Source: Pteria penguin
Taxonomy: Eukaryota; Mollusca; Bivalvia; Pterioida; Pteriidae
NCBI GenBank assembly: GCA_035048485.1
Contig: CM068592.1
Location: 30,192,001-30,256,000 of the forward strand
Reading direction: 5' to 3'
DNA: 64,000 bases
Both the position numbers and the translations under genes were made by a program. Under the pieces are notes generated by a model. The model saw only the letters and a list, made by a program, of their open reading frames with translations, was not told where the DNA came from and searched no databases. Shown piece by piece: positions 1-11,730 of this stretch (the first letter of the stretch is position 1; each line of letters begins with the position of its first letter).

Positions 1-1002
1 TCTGGCCTTCATAGATATTGCGAAACAGTATATTCCAGAAGTGGAATTAATCAAATGTGGATCCTTAAAAATTCAAAAGAGTTGTTAGAACATCTAAAAT
101 CAAAAAGTTTTACTAAAATTCACTCCATCAAGTCTTTTGACTTTTCGACTCTGTACACAACGATCCCTCATCAGAAATTAAAAGACAGATTAGCGGAAAT
201 TATTCAAAATGCATTTACTAGTAAAAACGGAAGCCGCAAATTCAAATATATAGTAATAGGCCACGATAAAACTTACTTTGTTAGGGAAAATTCTGATTCC
301 AAAAATAAATACACTGAAACAGCTGTCATTCAGATGTTGAACTTTCTTATCGATAACATTTTTGTGGTGTTTGGAGGTAAGGTTTTTCAACAAATTGTCG
401 GCATTCCAATGGGCACTAACTGTGCTCCGCTTCTGGCTGACATATTCCTTTATTCATACGAAGCTGAGTTCATTCAGTCTTTGCTTTCGCAAGGAAAAAA
501 ACAATTGGCTCTTGGTTTCAATTTTACTTACAGATATATAGATGACTTGCTTTCAATTAATAATCCTTCATTCGCGGATTACCTTAGCATCATCTATCCA
601 AGTGAACTGGAGGTCAAAGAAACCACAGAAACTAGTAATTCTACTTCGTATTTAGATATTATGTTGTCTTTCGACATTAATGGTCAATTGAACACCTCAC
701 TCTATGACAAACGTGACGATTTCAATTTCGCTATCACAAACTTTCCTTTCATAAGTAGCAACATTCCATCATCGCCAGAATACGGCGTATTCATATCTCA
801 GTTAATACGTTATTCCAGAGCATGTTCAAATTACAATGACTTTGTTCTCAGGGCTAGGCGACTTTCAGTTAAGCTGCTCAACCAGGGTTATATATGTGCT
901 AGACTAGCATCGTCACTGAGGAAGTTCTACGGTCGTTACGTAACTCTTATTACTCGATATGATATCTCGTTATCCAGACTTTTAAATGATATTCTGGACT
1001 GA
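1..1002 (+). CDS. Penelope-like reverse transcriptase, C-terminal part (open frame)
   Basis: The frame is open from the first base to a TGA at 1000-1002, so the protein continues upstream of the window; the Met at 55 is internal and not a start. Reverse transcriptase motifs appear in order: motif A around FDFSTLYTTIPH, motif B as GIPMGTNCAP (from 400), and the catalytic YIDD box (535-546). A C-terminal YDKRDDFNF block and an ISQLIRYSRAC block follow, both typical of invertebrate PLEs. No GIY-YIG domain follows the reverse transcriptase, which fits the Naiad order where the endonuclease is N-terminal. The product would copy element RNA at the insertion target. This piece has no stop or frameshift, unlike its copy near 58.4-59.4 kb, so the master may be active or recently so. 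Residue for residue it carries Ser (TCA) where the other copy has TGA. Confidence 0.92.
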   Translation, partial: SGLHRYCETVYSRSGINQMWILKNSKELLEHLKSKSFTKIHSIKSFDFSTLYTTIPHQKLKDRLAEIIQNAFTSKNGSRKFKYIVIGHDKTYFVRENSDSKNKYTETAVIQMLNFLIDNIFVVFGGKVFQQIVGIPMGTNCAPLLADIFLYSYEAEFIQSLLSQGKKQLALGFNFTYRYIDDLLSINNPSFADYLSIIYPSELEVKETTETSNSTSYLDIMLSFDINGQLNTSLYDKRDDFNFAITNFPFISSNIPSSPEYGVFISQLIRYSRACSNYNDFVLRARRLSVKLLNQGYICARLASSLRKFYGRYVTLITRYDISLSRLLNDILD

Positions 1003-1127
1003 GACCGATTCCGATCACTTTACACAGATTTGACACCTTCTATACTAGAAGGTTACCTACTTCGACTTCTCCATATATAGATACATATGGAATTCACACG
1101 ATTTGACTCTTTCTACGGGGTATATGT

Positions 1128-1206
1128 GACGGGTGTTGCTAGCAAGCAGGAGATGCTCACTCTCCCCGGGCACCTGATCTCACTCCATCACAGGGGTTCA
1201 CATATG
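1128..1206 (+). other. PLE 3' UTR two-hairpin motif, copy 1
   Basis: Stem 1 is GGAGA/TCTCC around the loop TGCTCAC. It is followed by CGGGCACCTGATCTC and a short second stem, CTCC/GGGG, with one wobble pair. This motif recurs in the 3' ends of several PLE families in this window; the separate finding compares the copies. Confidence 0.7.
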
Positions 1207-1325
1207 CTCTTCAAGTAGACATATTTTGTTATTTTCCATTTGTTTTTCATTTTCACTGATTTTGTATGTCCTATGGTTTCATGATTTTTGGACTTGTGGT
1301 TTGGATTTATCCATCATCTTTACAT

Positions 1326-3855
1326 TTCAATATCACATATTACAATATTAGATTATCAGCACTATTGTTAAGAGTTTTGTACCAACAATATGACCGCTTT
1401 ATAAATACATGTAGAAGTAAAGTATTTAAAGATTCCCAACACTTATTGCCCTCTTAATAGGATAAAAGGCACATAGTTAATATTAGTGAAAACTTATGCA
1501 GTAATGTTTCCAAAAGTTACGGTCGCGATATTATTTTCCTCTTTTTTGCACCGATGCTTCATATATTCTCACAGACTACTTAAGCACATATAAATCGCAC
1601 TATACATTTCACTCTACGCCCAGGAAGTGGATAGAAAAACAGCTTTTTTTCGACAGACTACACAAAATAAGAAACAGAATGTTTACCTACGCCATATTGC
1701 ATTGCGTTTTTATTACAAAATTGATTCTGTCAATTAGCAGGCAGTTTATAGATGAGCAATGCCCTTTATTATAAAAAGAATACAGTGTGATAAACGCAAA
1801 AATATTACTTTCTAAGATTAGTTCTTTGTAAGAAGTTCCATTGATTATACATGTAACGTAAACTCAATTATAATAAAAGATTATTACTATCTTTCAAGGA
1901 AAGCAAGTAACTGTTTATTGTGTGTTGAATGTTGATGCACCATCCTCAATACGAAAATAGGATTTATTTCTACTCTACCTAAACGTGAAAAAATTGTCAC
2001 CATTAATCATGCATAGCATTTAACATCTTCCTCTGGATATCGTGCATTACTATAATGCGATCTTAAAATATTAGCGATAATCATAAAGGTATCTTAATAT
2101 GCTCGATTTAACAAATCCTTTACCTGCGAGTTTATGAAGTTGTTGCTAATGCCAATATCAAATACGTCCCTTGAGACAGTAATACAACGCACCCTATTCG
2201 GTTTGATAGCGTAAATAGTAGTATATACGCAATAAAAGTCCATATACTATCATCCCATAACACGCAATATGACAGACATAGATTGTATGTTCTTATATCT
2301 CATTATTAATCTGATATTCATTCAATCTGATCATTATTAAACGGAAGAAAAGTCATTCCACGCATACATTTGATAAATTAATTCCATAAAGGTAATATAT
2401 CTCAGTATTTTATTGGACAATGTTCCATCACTTTACTTTTCACGTTATTATTGTCTATTATCAAATCTTTTTTTTTCAAGATCGATGTATCAATCTATAT
2501 TTTATATTTAAGAGATTTGTTAATGACTATTTATGCATTTGAAATAAATATGCATGATTGCATTGAAACATTACGTCGTAATAGGTAAAAAAGAATTATT
2601 TTACTCACAGAAAGAACTTTCAACATTGGTCACTTTTAAATCAGGAGAGAAACTTATTATCTGTCCAACGTAAAATATAACATACGGTTCTTGTCATAGA
2701 TCGAATCAAAACCATGATAGTATTGAGTTATATGAATATACATATACAATCGTCCAGCGAGGAATCGAATGCTTGGATATGCGACAAAAATTCTCCACTT
2801 ATCTATATAAAACTAAAATTCGTCGAAATTATAATTATATACCAATATGTCTTGGACCATATACATGTATACGCTGCAAACATTTATTAGTCTAAGAATG
2901 ACAGAGATAATGGGTTGCGTGATACAAGTTAGCGAAATTCGGTATGTTATGGACACTATGTCTAAGTTCTCAGTAATAAATCAACAGCTGATAGGAATTT
3001 GATTAGGGAAGGGGATATATATTGAATAATTGTGATGCTCTCAGATAGCTTTTGCCGATAAGAATGAACTTTATGAAATTTACAGACAGAAAATATTCAA
3101 GTCTGTTTTCATAAAGCTATGTTTTATGTAAAGCTATCACTTGAGAATTAATGTAATATGAAATATGATTAATTTTTCATATATCACATTATTAATATTA
3201 AATCAGATGTTTTTTTTTTTTCTTAAAAGGAAATAAATGACTTTGTTTTCTCTTGTACAAACCAATTTTTATCATTGCCTACCATTCAGTCTTATAATAT
3301 TGGCCAAAATTAGATTTACACTATTACCAAAACAGCATAACTGACACCTAAATACACATTGTAATTTTCTTCGGACAAGGTTAATGTTATTAATACCATC
3401 CATTCCTCATCATTAATTCTTTACGAGAGAGATTGATAGTATACTCAAGTAATTTGTCATTTATTTGTTGGATGAGGATATTTTACTCCGAAACTATTAG
3501 CACAAATTGGTATTATGGCGTGCAAAATGCATTACTGTACATCGCATTTGCGTTCATATAGTGAACAGCCCCCTTTACATAGTTTCTTGAGTTTTACTTT
3601 ACTTTCAGGAAGAAAATATATAGTGAGATGTTTAGGAGGTCAGACAAATAATCTGTGAAGTTACCAGCATTTCAATGACTTAGGCGATGAAATGCGATAA
3701 ATTCTAGGACAGTTTTAGAATGATGAAATAAGGGGGATTACATTTATATGACATCGACAACTATATCAGGAAGGGTTTTTTTTAAATCATTTTAAAATAT
3801 TTATTTATTTATTTTAATTTTTAACTAGATGAAATATTAATATGTGTTTTTACGT
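1326..3855. other. No gene recognised
   Basis: AT-rich DNA with short poly-T runs near 2467 and 3210. Short ORFs here show no recognisable domain or repeat similarity. Confidence 0.6.
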
Positions 3856-3861
3856 ACTCTC

Positions 3862-4512
3862 ATATATGTTGTGTTCGGTGACCAGGTCTTTCAACAAATT
3901 ATCGGAATCCCTATGGGAACTAACTGTGCTCTTTTACTAGCCAATTTGTTCCTTTCGTCGTACGAAATTGACTTCATACAAAAAGTTGTAGGTCAAAATA
4001 AGAAACAATTGTCATTGTCCTTTAATTTTACATTCAGATATATTGATGATGTACTCTCTATAAATAACAAAAACTTTGATACGTACGTACATACAATATA
4101 TCCCAAGGAACTTGAAATTAAGGACAACACAATATCCAATTCATGTGCTTCCTATTTAGATCTGCTCATTGATATCGACCGAGATGGTAAATTTACTACT
4201 GCAGTTTATGACAAACGTGATGACTTTAGTTTCCCCATTGTTAACTTTCCATATACTAGTAGCAACATGCCTTTATCACCTGCGCACGGTGTTTATGTAT
4301 CCCAATTGATTCGATATGCGCGAGCGTCATCTGAGTATTGCTCTTTCATTTATCGAAGTCAACTACTAGGAGAAAAGTTACTCAAACAAGGATATGAAAT
4401 ATCACGACTTATGTCAACATTCCGCAAATTTTACGGTCGTTATAAAGACTATATTTGCTCATATGATGTATTGTTGTCTGACATGTTGAGTTCCTTATTT
4501 CACAGTAACTAA
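3862..4512 (+). pseudogene. Penelope-like reverse transcriptase fragment, family B
   Basis: The open frame ending at 4512 encodes the palm and thumb half of a PLE reverse transcriptase. It starts at VVFGDQVFQQ, then GIPMGTNCALLLANLFL (motif B), FRYIDDVLSINN (catalytic YIDD), ASYLDLLIDID, YDKRDDFSFPIVNFP and QLIRYARAS, and ends at LRKFYGRY-like residues plus a short tail. Residues upstream of VVFG come from the flanking DNA. It is clearly a different family from the copy at 1-1002, as many conserved positions differ. There is no stop inside, but fingers, linker and endonuclease are missing, so it cannot be autonomous. Confidence 0.88.
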
Positions 4513-4644
4513 ACCATCTGTATAACCATCTGCATATACTATACAGCAGCATTCTTACTGCTTATGACATGTAATTATTTTGACTACGGCTGTGCCGTTT
4601 CCTAATTCTTTGACAGCGAATAATACCTTTTCGTTTATACTTAT

Positions 4645-4720
4645 GGGTGTGATCGGTCGGCAGGGGATGCTTACTCCTCCATGGCACTTGACCCCACCTC
4701 TGTTTTGACAGAGGTTCGTG
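4645..4720 (+). other. PLE 3' UTR two-hairpin motif, copy 2 (best stem 2)
   Basis: Stem 1 is GGGGA/TCCTC (one wobble). Stem 2 is a perfect 7-bp stem, ACCTCTG/CAGAGGT (4696-4702 with 4709-4715), with loop TTTTGA. It lies about 130 bases after the family B stop codon. Confidence 0.72.
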
Positions 4721-4790
4721 ATTGCTAATATTTTATTTACATATGTATTGTCGTGTTTCTTCGACTTCGAGTTGTGGATATCGGATCAAT

Positions 4791-6430
4791 ATCTTAAATT
4801 TGTACTCAGTAACCTTGGTATTAGATACAAAATGTAGGTGAGCCATCATAGAGAAAATGTTAAAATTGACAATGCAGCAAAGAATGTTCTTTTTACATTT
4901 AAAATCAAAGAAAATATTAATGTTTGCTTACAGGAAACAAAAGTCCGTCTTACGGGTGTTTGTCTCAGACTTGAAGTAAATATGATCATAATGAATAAAC
5001 GCTTTCGGTAATTGAAAATAATTATAATAATATAAATTTATCTTACTTTGAATGTGATAGTACCGAAACAGAACGTGTATTTCATTCTGATTTAGAATGA
5101 GAATAAATTTAATCATTGTCATCAGTATATTTGTTTTAAAAGGTTTACGAAGACAGATGTAGTATTTTCAGATAGGGCTACTTATCAAAGGCCTGAACTT
5201 TCTTACTCAGTTGTCGGAGAAGTAGTTGCTACGGACATTCAGAGAATATAAATATATATTATAGAACTAACACATTAATTGATCATAATTATTTCGTTGG
5301 ATTTTTGAAGCATTGGTTAAATTTCTGCTACTTTATCACTTGCCGCACGGCAGAGTAAATAAAACTTAACTCCCCGTCTTAAATATAGACAGTTTGGCCC
5401 CCTATTGCCAAATTATTTTCATTAAGATAATCATCAAAGACTTAAACAGACGCAGATTAACACAAGGTTTGCCACATATTGTTATTTTGTTTAGTTTATA
5501 AATTTCACTCTGGGAAATCTTGTCCTGTAAATTTCCTTTCCTCTGCACTTACATATGAGAGGAGGTTAGTCGAAAAGATCTTACTCAAGAACGGAAAAAC
5601 ATAAATAGCAGCAAGAAAAAAAAAAAACAATCCAACACATATATATAACATCAGAATACTTTAATTTTACGGATCAAGTAAATTTTTCCATAGGGAATCC
5701 TTGTATAATAAATCAGATATATTTCTTACACAAAGATCTCTGTTGTATATAAATTTCATTCTGGGAAACTCTATCCTGTAAATTGTCCTCACTGCGCTCT
5801 TTTCACAGAATTAAAAATGCAGTTAGCCCTTCATATATGTGTATATTTGCGGGCGTGTGTGTGTGTGAAAACCGTGTTTAGTTAGATATCAAGCCGGTAT
5901 GTGAGAAGAGTGTTCTTAATTTAGTATAGAACTATTCCACTTATATAGAAATGGGACAACGGTAGATTATGAATGTAAGCGAGTAAACCACGAAAAGGTA
6001 GAGAAAGCTTAACATCTCTAAAGCCTTAGATAAACGGGCAATATGGTGTACAATGTTTTATTATTTGCATGCAACACCCGTCGCAAAAGTCCTGCAACAA
6101 CTATTCAAGTTAAGAAAGTAAATACATGTAAGAAACAAGGACATTAAATCCAATTATCTTTTTCACGGAAATGCAAATGTTTATATGTATAAATAATGAT
6201 AATGTCAAATCAAATAAAGTTAAAAGACTCAAGATAATTAGTTTGTATGATCAGATCTCAGTTTGGCAGTTAACATTCTTGAAAGGGAATCTCAAATTAC
6301 ACTACATCCCTCTATCGACCTAGGTGGCAATACTAAACGTTCCTCAATATACCCTGGAGTATTTTCGTAGCAAGAAGCCTCGCTCTCATGACGAAATCTT
6401 CGTATTGAAGTAAACATTTTCTGCATGACC
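4791..6430. other. No gene; short dispersed repeat pair
   Basis: No coding similarity seen. Two related stretches of about 56 bases occur in direct orientation at 5497-5552 and 5747-5802, both with a core like AAATTTCACTCTGGGAAA then CCTGTAAAT. This is likely an old local duplication or two copies of a short repeat. Confidence 0.5.
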
Positions 6431-6439
6431 TTTTCAGGT

Positions 6440-6680
6440 CACTTTGAACACCGAATATGAAACCTTGAATGCATTTTGACACTCTCTACTGAACCAAGGT
6501 GACGAATGTTACTATCAAGCATGGAATGCTTACTCTCCCCATACACTTGATCTCCTTATCATTTAGGGTTCACATATATTGCCAAATTACATGTTTGTTT
6601 TCTATTCATTTTCGTTTTGGTTCATCAGTGTCATGATTTTATGATTATTGAATAGTCCATCATCTTACAATTTAGGTTAC
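6440..6680 (+). mobile_element. Family A PLE 3' UTR fragment
   Basis: Diverged copy of the family A 3' UTR. It has the gacgaatgttact...gcttactctcc motif (6500-6576), then GGGTTCACATAT, a stretch like tttctattcattttcgtttt, and an end like agtccatcatctta. No reverse transcriptase coding is recognisable upstream. Confidence 0.62.
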
Positions 6681-7190
6681 CAAAGTAAACTGGTAAATTA
6701 TACCCACAAATCAACTCGAGTATCTCTAGACCCTTAAGGCATATGCAACTACAGTGCATGTGTGTGCAAAAAATCGTGTAATATGAATAATGCAACATAA
6801 ATTACCTAAACTTTGCGTCATGTTTATAAAATGTACCACGTTTACGGACAAGCAACGATTTTGCATTTCATTTTATAAAATATAAAATGTAGACATAAGT
6901 ATGTTTCCGGGTTGTATTCGGACTGTGGGCGCTGCATGCTTTGGTGGTTTTTTTTACAATAATGGCGTCATAAATAAAGTACCGTCGTGTATGCGATGCA
7001 CGTAGTTTGGAAGTGACTTGGAGTATATTTTTGATATTTGATATAGATATATTGTATATTTTATTTATTTTTCTAACTGTATATCTACCATTTTATATAA
7101 TATGTCGGTATTCTTTATATAAGTATTCTATATTATTTTATATAGTATGATATTTTTAGATACGAGATTCCGACATGTATTTTAACATTA

Positions 7191-7357
7191 ATGTAAAGAT
7201 GCTGGATAAATCCAAACCATAAGTCTAAAAATCATGAAACCAGAGGACATATAAAATCAGTGAAAATGAAAAACAAGTGGAAAATAACAAAATATGTCTA
7301 CTTGAAGAGCATATGTGAACCCCTCTGATGGATTGAGATCAGGTGCCCAGGGAGAAT
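7191..7357 (-). mobile_element. Family A PLE 3' UTR fragment
   Basis: On the minus strand this matches the last 165 bases or so of the family A 3' UTR. It runs from stem 1 of the two-hairpin motif (broken at about 7357) through GGGGTTCACATATG to the element end catctttacat (7191). Both ends are clear: the 3' end is the same as in full copies, and the 5' end is a truncation. Confidence 0.85.
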
Positions 7358-7426
7358 ATCAGTCAATTTTGACGCTGTACTTACTCGCAAAATAATGACA
7401 TTATGACGTCATCGTGTATCTTAGTT

Positions 7427-7560
7427 TAGAAGCTTGTGTATCTTTGAAACGTAAACATGGATTTTACATAGCTATGTATTTGTCATCTGAAAAATTTCTT
7501 GATAAAGGTCGTGAGGCCGAAAATTTGCAGTACAGAGTATTTGTGTTCCTTTACATTTTA
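7427..7560 (+). repeat. Dispersed repeat with hammerhead-like box, copy 1
   Basis: Stretch of about 135 bases nearly the same as 11604-11730. The core CTTGATAAAGG-TCGTGAGGCC-GAAA resembles the stem II and GAAA part of a hammerhead ribozyme, but the invariant CTGANGA box is not intact. A 65-residue ORF over it shows no domain and is not called a gene. Confidence 0.6.
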
Positions 7561-7705
7561 TTTTTATTTATCTGTGTAATTATCATCTTCTCTACGCATA
7601 CGGGTGGATAATAGATGTATAAAAATTGAAATGCCAAGATACCCAGAAGTAGTCGAAATGAAACATCTAACAATACAGGAGAGAATAGAGATATTAGCTA
7701 TTGCG

Positions 7706-8226
7706 GTCCCTTAGAAAAACCAGAGGCGTGATCAGGTAGCATGGAGGAAGAATCATTTCCTGCTGACCGGTCATATCCGCCTTCGTGTCAAAAGGATTAT
7801 GCGTAGTAGTAAAACTCGTAGTCAGATTAAATGGTAATGGTCAAATCGAGGTCACAGTCGAAAAGTGATAATTAAAAGGGTGTGATATTGTATTATTAAA
7901 ACTACAGTAAAAGAGAACAATAAAAAAGTTAGTATGTCAGATTATGATTTCTGAAAAGAATATCTGCAATTGGACCGTTACATATGCGGGATACAGACGT
8001 CAGGCGTGATTTTCGTATCCTTACAGCGGAAAATGTAAGAACCGTAGTCTGAAATTGGCCTAGAATAACTGTCCAGTTGAGAGATATAGACATCAAGGAT
8101 AAAGCAATATTACTAATAGTATATGGAAACTTAAGAATAGGAAAATTGAACGTTTAGCATGTAGTAAAGTAGTTTATCGTCATGGTCAATATACAGTTGA
8201 AGGTCTAAGGACGAAGCGCAGGAATT
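7706..8226 (-). mobile_element. PLE-type 3' region with two-hairpin motif
   Basis: Minus-strand segment resembling 35945-36330 over several hundred bases; both begin near a GCGCTTCG core and end in the two-hairpin motif. Here the motif is at 7706-7778, with stem 1 GGAA/TTCC, a paired variant of the usual GGAGA/TCTCC. No reverse transcriptase is readable. It abuts the family C tail at 8238-8525 on the same strand. Confidence 0.6.
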
Positions 8227-8237
8227 GGATTCTGTTC

Positions 8238-8525
8238 CCCCCTTATAGAAAACAAGGATCAACAGGCTTCTCAAGAGAGGTCATAAAAATTAATTACATA
8301 AGAAACGTTCATAGAATGATATGTTGCAATAAAGATATGTAACGCGACATTAACATAAGTATACCATGATCTGCCCGTCTGTAAGCTTAGCTAAGATCTT
8401 TGAAGAAGAGGAGTCCCGACTAACAGTCCGAGGGAGCGAGGATCAGGACCTTGTCTCCTCTGAAATGGTTTGGACAAGGCCCGTCATAGAGTCCCCATCA
8501 TCCTGTTAGTCAGCGTGCAAGTACC
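8238..8525 (-). mobile_element. Family C PLE 3' region fragment
   Basis: The reverse complement matches 25540-25800 and 60500-60780. Shared blocks include CTGACTAACAGG, GACGGGCCTTGTCCAAACC, a GTTAGTCGGGACTCCT block and CCTTGTTTTCT. It is a truncated antisense copy of the family C downstream region. Confidence 0.8.
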
Positions 8526-9897
8526 AAATCGACTATTGCAAATAAGAATGTCGATTGTTTGCTGGAATGCTTTATTTATTTTTCAATAACTGTCAATTTT
8601 AACAAAATACCTTTCCGGATAGCCATGTAATGGAGAGCCCAACAAAATATACTCATACTCTGCGAGAAACGTTCATAGAAAAGACGCAGTAATCGATGAT
8701 GCTAAAGAGTCTCTACTTCAGGTAATAGTGAGGGATAGTAATGAAATGATTTGCAAGTTAATAGAATTAATTCTATTTCACCGTCGACCAATTTTGAGAC
8801 TTTAAGTCATCTTAAAATTTGTTTCTGTTGGGTCCTTTGCCTGTTTCATAATTTAAATTTTATACAAATATCTCTCTCAATCACAATTTGTTTGAAAATC
8901 TTCCCTCACAATGAAATTTACTGCCGGATGACTATGACTTAATTTGTTGTTGGCGCATTCAGGTGAGACTAAATGACGCACTTCATATCAATAGTTCCTC
9001 TTGTTTATTATACCATTAAGCACCAATAAAATTTTAACATATATATGATGGTAACATTTCGTGATGTAAGAAAACAATCGAGTGCCTCATTGCGTCTTAT
9101 CTCTCAATCTCCATGGAAATGAACTGTGTCTGTATACCAGATTTCCACCCTAAATAATTAACTCTTTGTACTGATTGACTTTACGCTCAATTCAGGGTTG
9201 TTGTACATAACAGATACAATGTCTACTAGATAGATATATGTAAATTCCATATAGTTCTCTATGCTTTATCCATTTATTAGCTATGTGGGACCTTGTTGTC
9301 AATTGCTTGCCGATGGTCCTGAGTGAAAAACACTGAGCGAAAATTTTAATATCACAAGAGTACGAAATATATGTTTGAAGTCTACATGCCGTATTTTTAT
9401 TTAGTGTCGTAGGTTGGTGTTATTTTGTAGAAACGGTTATAGGTTTTGCTGTTTCATTTTGATGTAAGCACGGATTGATGGGAATCAGAAATGCGACTAC
9501 ATGTATGTTTTAGAAGGATTCTACAAATGCTAATTAGTTCACAGTACCAAAAATGAATACTTGAAAATAATTAGAAATGAAATTCAAATGATTAATGTGC
9601 ATTTTCTTGAATCCTTGCTATGAATCGACTGAAGATTTCATTACAGGGTAATATGTCTTATCAATTCTCTCTTTAAGTGAATATGCATTCTTGTTCACAT
9701 TCACCGAAAAAATCCAGGAAATTTATCTTTCTCTTTCGATAAGATAATAGAAAATAGAATAGACATAGTCATAATTATGGAATAATGCAGCTTGCTCGCA
9801 AGGAACTGAAACATTCAAATTGTAAACTGTGAATGCACTATATATTTAATGTCAAAATTGTACATATTTTATAATAAATTCTTATGGCATCACAGCG
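8526..9897. other. No gene recognised
   Basis: AT-rich sequence with only short spurious ORFs and no repeat family recognised. Confidence 0.55.
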
Positions 9898-9980
9898 GAT
9901 GTGAACGCGCAGTAAGGGACACCTACTCCCCCATGGCACATTATGCCACGTCGGCTTCTTCCAGGGTCCATGATGGCCTA
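9898..9980 (+). other. PLE 3' UTR motif, diverged copy
   Basis: The series GGGACACCTACTCCCCCATGG then CAGGGTCCATGATGGCC follows the two-hairpin motif consensus, with stem 1 GGGA/TCCC. No reverse transcriptase is recognised upstream. Confidence 0.5.
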
Positions 9981-11027
9981 CGTCTGTATTTTGTCTAGCA
10001 TATCGAACGATGTTTCTTACTGACTATCGCTCGGTCACATGAAATATTATTGATGTCCTATATTCAAAAACATTTTATATAAATGAAAACGTGTCTGAAT
10101 TGCATGGGGGCCTCGTTTTCACTATTGGTGTTCACGTTCACATTACAGTTTGTTTATCAAGCATATTGTTGGATTGTGTTTCAGTTAAGTGGGGTTTTGT
10201 TTGTTTGTTTTGTTTTGGTTTTTTTTTTAATTTTTGGGACAGGGAGGGTTGGTTTGTTAATGTTCATTTTATATGAAACAGAACAGAGAATGTTTATATT
10301 TAATGGACGACACCTTTCAAGTTACAGTCGCATCTTACATTTTGCTAACATAGGAAATGAAGGTGAGGATTACAAAAGGGGAAATTATTGACAAATGCTT
10401 CAGTAGTAACATGTGAAGTGATATTTGCTCATTTTATAATCTCTAAAGTAATGCAGTCACTACCACCTACCGTGACATAAGTGTGCCAAATACCACCGAC
10501 ATTATTAAATTCAAGCGTATTACTGCTGCAGCAGCATCAGTTCTTCTCCATGGTCCTGTACATCATAATGTTATTGATATACCCTCGTCATCCTCATAGA
10601 TTACCAAGATAATTGATATGCTTTTAGCATTCGCATAGGTCATTTAGCGATACATCCGCTCTGCATCATTTAAATCAAGTATTTTCTAATCTGAGTAAAG
10701 GAATCTGATCGGCAAGGGATGGTTTCGTCTAACCTACGTTGAAGTGTTAACCTATTATCAATATGTGTGCTCAATTCACGAACTTAAGACGTGAAAACGT
10801 GAGAACTACAAAATATGAATCATTGTTTTATTTTTGTTGTATATCACACAAAGAGCATAGCTTTTTTATGGTACAGTAAGATCTATCAGGTAAATGGTCA
10901 ATATGGACAGACAATAAACTGTATATTAAAACCTGTGTACATATGACTTTGTATACCAGTTTTGTACATTCGTATGTACAATTAGGAAACTAAAACTCTT
11001 GAATTTGACATGTTTCTTGAGAACTGC
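9981..11027. other. No gene recognised
   Basis: Contains two overlapping short open frames near 10083-10391 that run over a TG- and T-rich stretch. No domain is seen and they are judged low-complexity artefacts. Confidence 0.55.
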
Positions 11028-11112
11028 TGTGACGGGTGATGCATACAAACAGGAGACGCTAACTCTCCCCGGGCACCTGGTCTCACCTCGGAATTTTTCA
11101 GTATTTCGGGGT
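11028..11112 (+). other. PLE 3' UTR two-hairpin motif with enlarged loop
   Basis: Stem 1 is GGAGA/TCTCC with loop CGCTAAC. Stem 2 appears as ACCTCGG paired with TCGGGGT using two G-T wobbles, with the loop grown to about 14 bases. Keeping the pairing despite the larger loop supports an RNA structure. Confidence 0.62.
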
Positions 11113-11527
11113 TACTTTTTAAAACTTACACAATTTTGTATCTGTCCTTGGACTTTGAGAATGATTAACGGTTTGGTACTTCTTTGATATTGATTTATAG
11201 AAAACAAATTAATGATAGGTCGTGGAACAGTTACATACAGCCAAATACATATCTTACGGTGCATCTTTAGCTTTTCGTTTTTATGTGCATGTTCTTGGTA
11301 ATTTGTTTCATACAGCTAGGTCAGATGTCTATTCTTACATAAATGTACAGCACTATTATTAGACTTACTGAACACTAACTGTTTACATGGACGCATATAA
11401 CATACTTATTTACTTATTACTTAACGAGACATGAAATGTCAAACGTTGGATGCAAAATTTAAGATAAAATTCAAAAAAGAAAAGATTCGAAGAAGCCCTC
11501 CAAAGGGAAGTTCGGTACATAAAAATA

Positions 11528-11730
11528 AAGGAACACAAACATTTTGTATTGCAAATTTTCGGCCTCACGACCTTTATCAAGCATTTTTTTTCAAAGATAC
11601 AGAAGCTTATGTATCTTTGAATTGTAAACATGGATTTTACATAGCCTTGTATTTGTCACCTGAAAAATTGCTTGATAAAGGTCGTGGGGCCGAAAAATTG
11701 CAATGCAGAGTGTTTGTGTTCCTTTACAAA
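11528..11730. repeat. Foldback repeat with hammerhead-like box
   Basis: Arms at 11528-11592 and 11662-11724 are inverted copies of each other (about 65 bases, few mismatches). Inside lies a 9-bp stem, CAAAGATAC/GTATCTTTG (11592-11600 with 11611-11619). The right half (11604-11730) is shared with 7427-7560. Each arm carries the sequence GCTTGATAAAGGTCG...GGCCGAAA in opposite orientation. Confidence 0.72.

Larger units (their letters stand above)
1..1325 (+). mobile_element. Naiad-like Penelope retroelement, family A, 3' part
   Basis: This is the 3' part of a Penelope-like retroelement, cut at the 5' side by the window edge. It holds the C-terminal part of the reverse transcriptase (1-1002) and a 3' UTR that ends at the sequence catctttacat near 1325. 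Nearly the same sequence lies at 58390-59711 (about 20-25 differences seen by eye, about 98% identity), and both copies stop at the same 3' position. That shared stop marks the element's 3' end. The sequence downstream is unrelated in the two copies. The high identity suggests a recent insertion, or gene conversion between the copies. Confidence 0.9.
3862..4790 (+). mobile_element. Penelope-like element, family B, 5'-truncated
   Basis: A 5'-truncated PLE consisting of the reverse transcriptase C-terminal half (3862-4512) followed by a 3' UTR with the two-hairpin motif at 4645-4720. The left boundary falls where similarity to the palm domain begins, just after an AT-rich stretch. The right boundary is approximate. 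5' truncation is usual for target-primed retroelements. Confidence 0.82.

Noticed and set aside
190..393. Minus-strand ORF repeated at 58578-58781
   Set aside because: Its duplication only reflects the duplicated PLE; it is the antisense shadow of the reverse transcriptase.
10083..10391. Hydrophobic 102-residue ORF with apparent membrane segments
   Set aside because: It lies on T/G-rich simple sequence with an overlapping ORF in another frame; no family resemblance.
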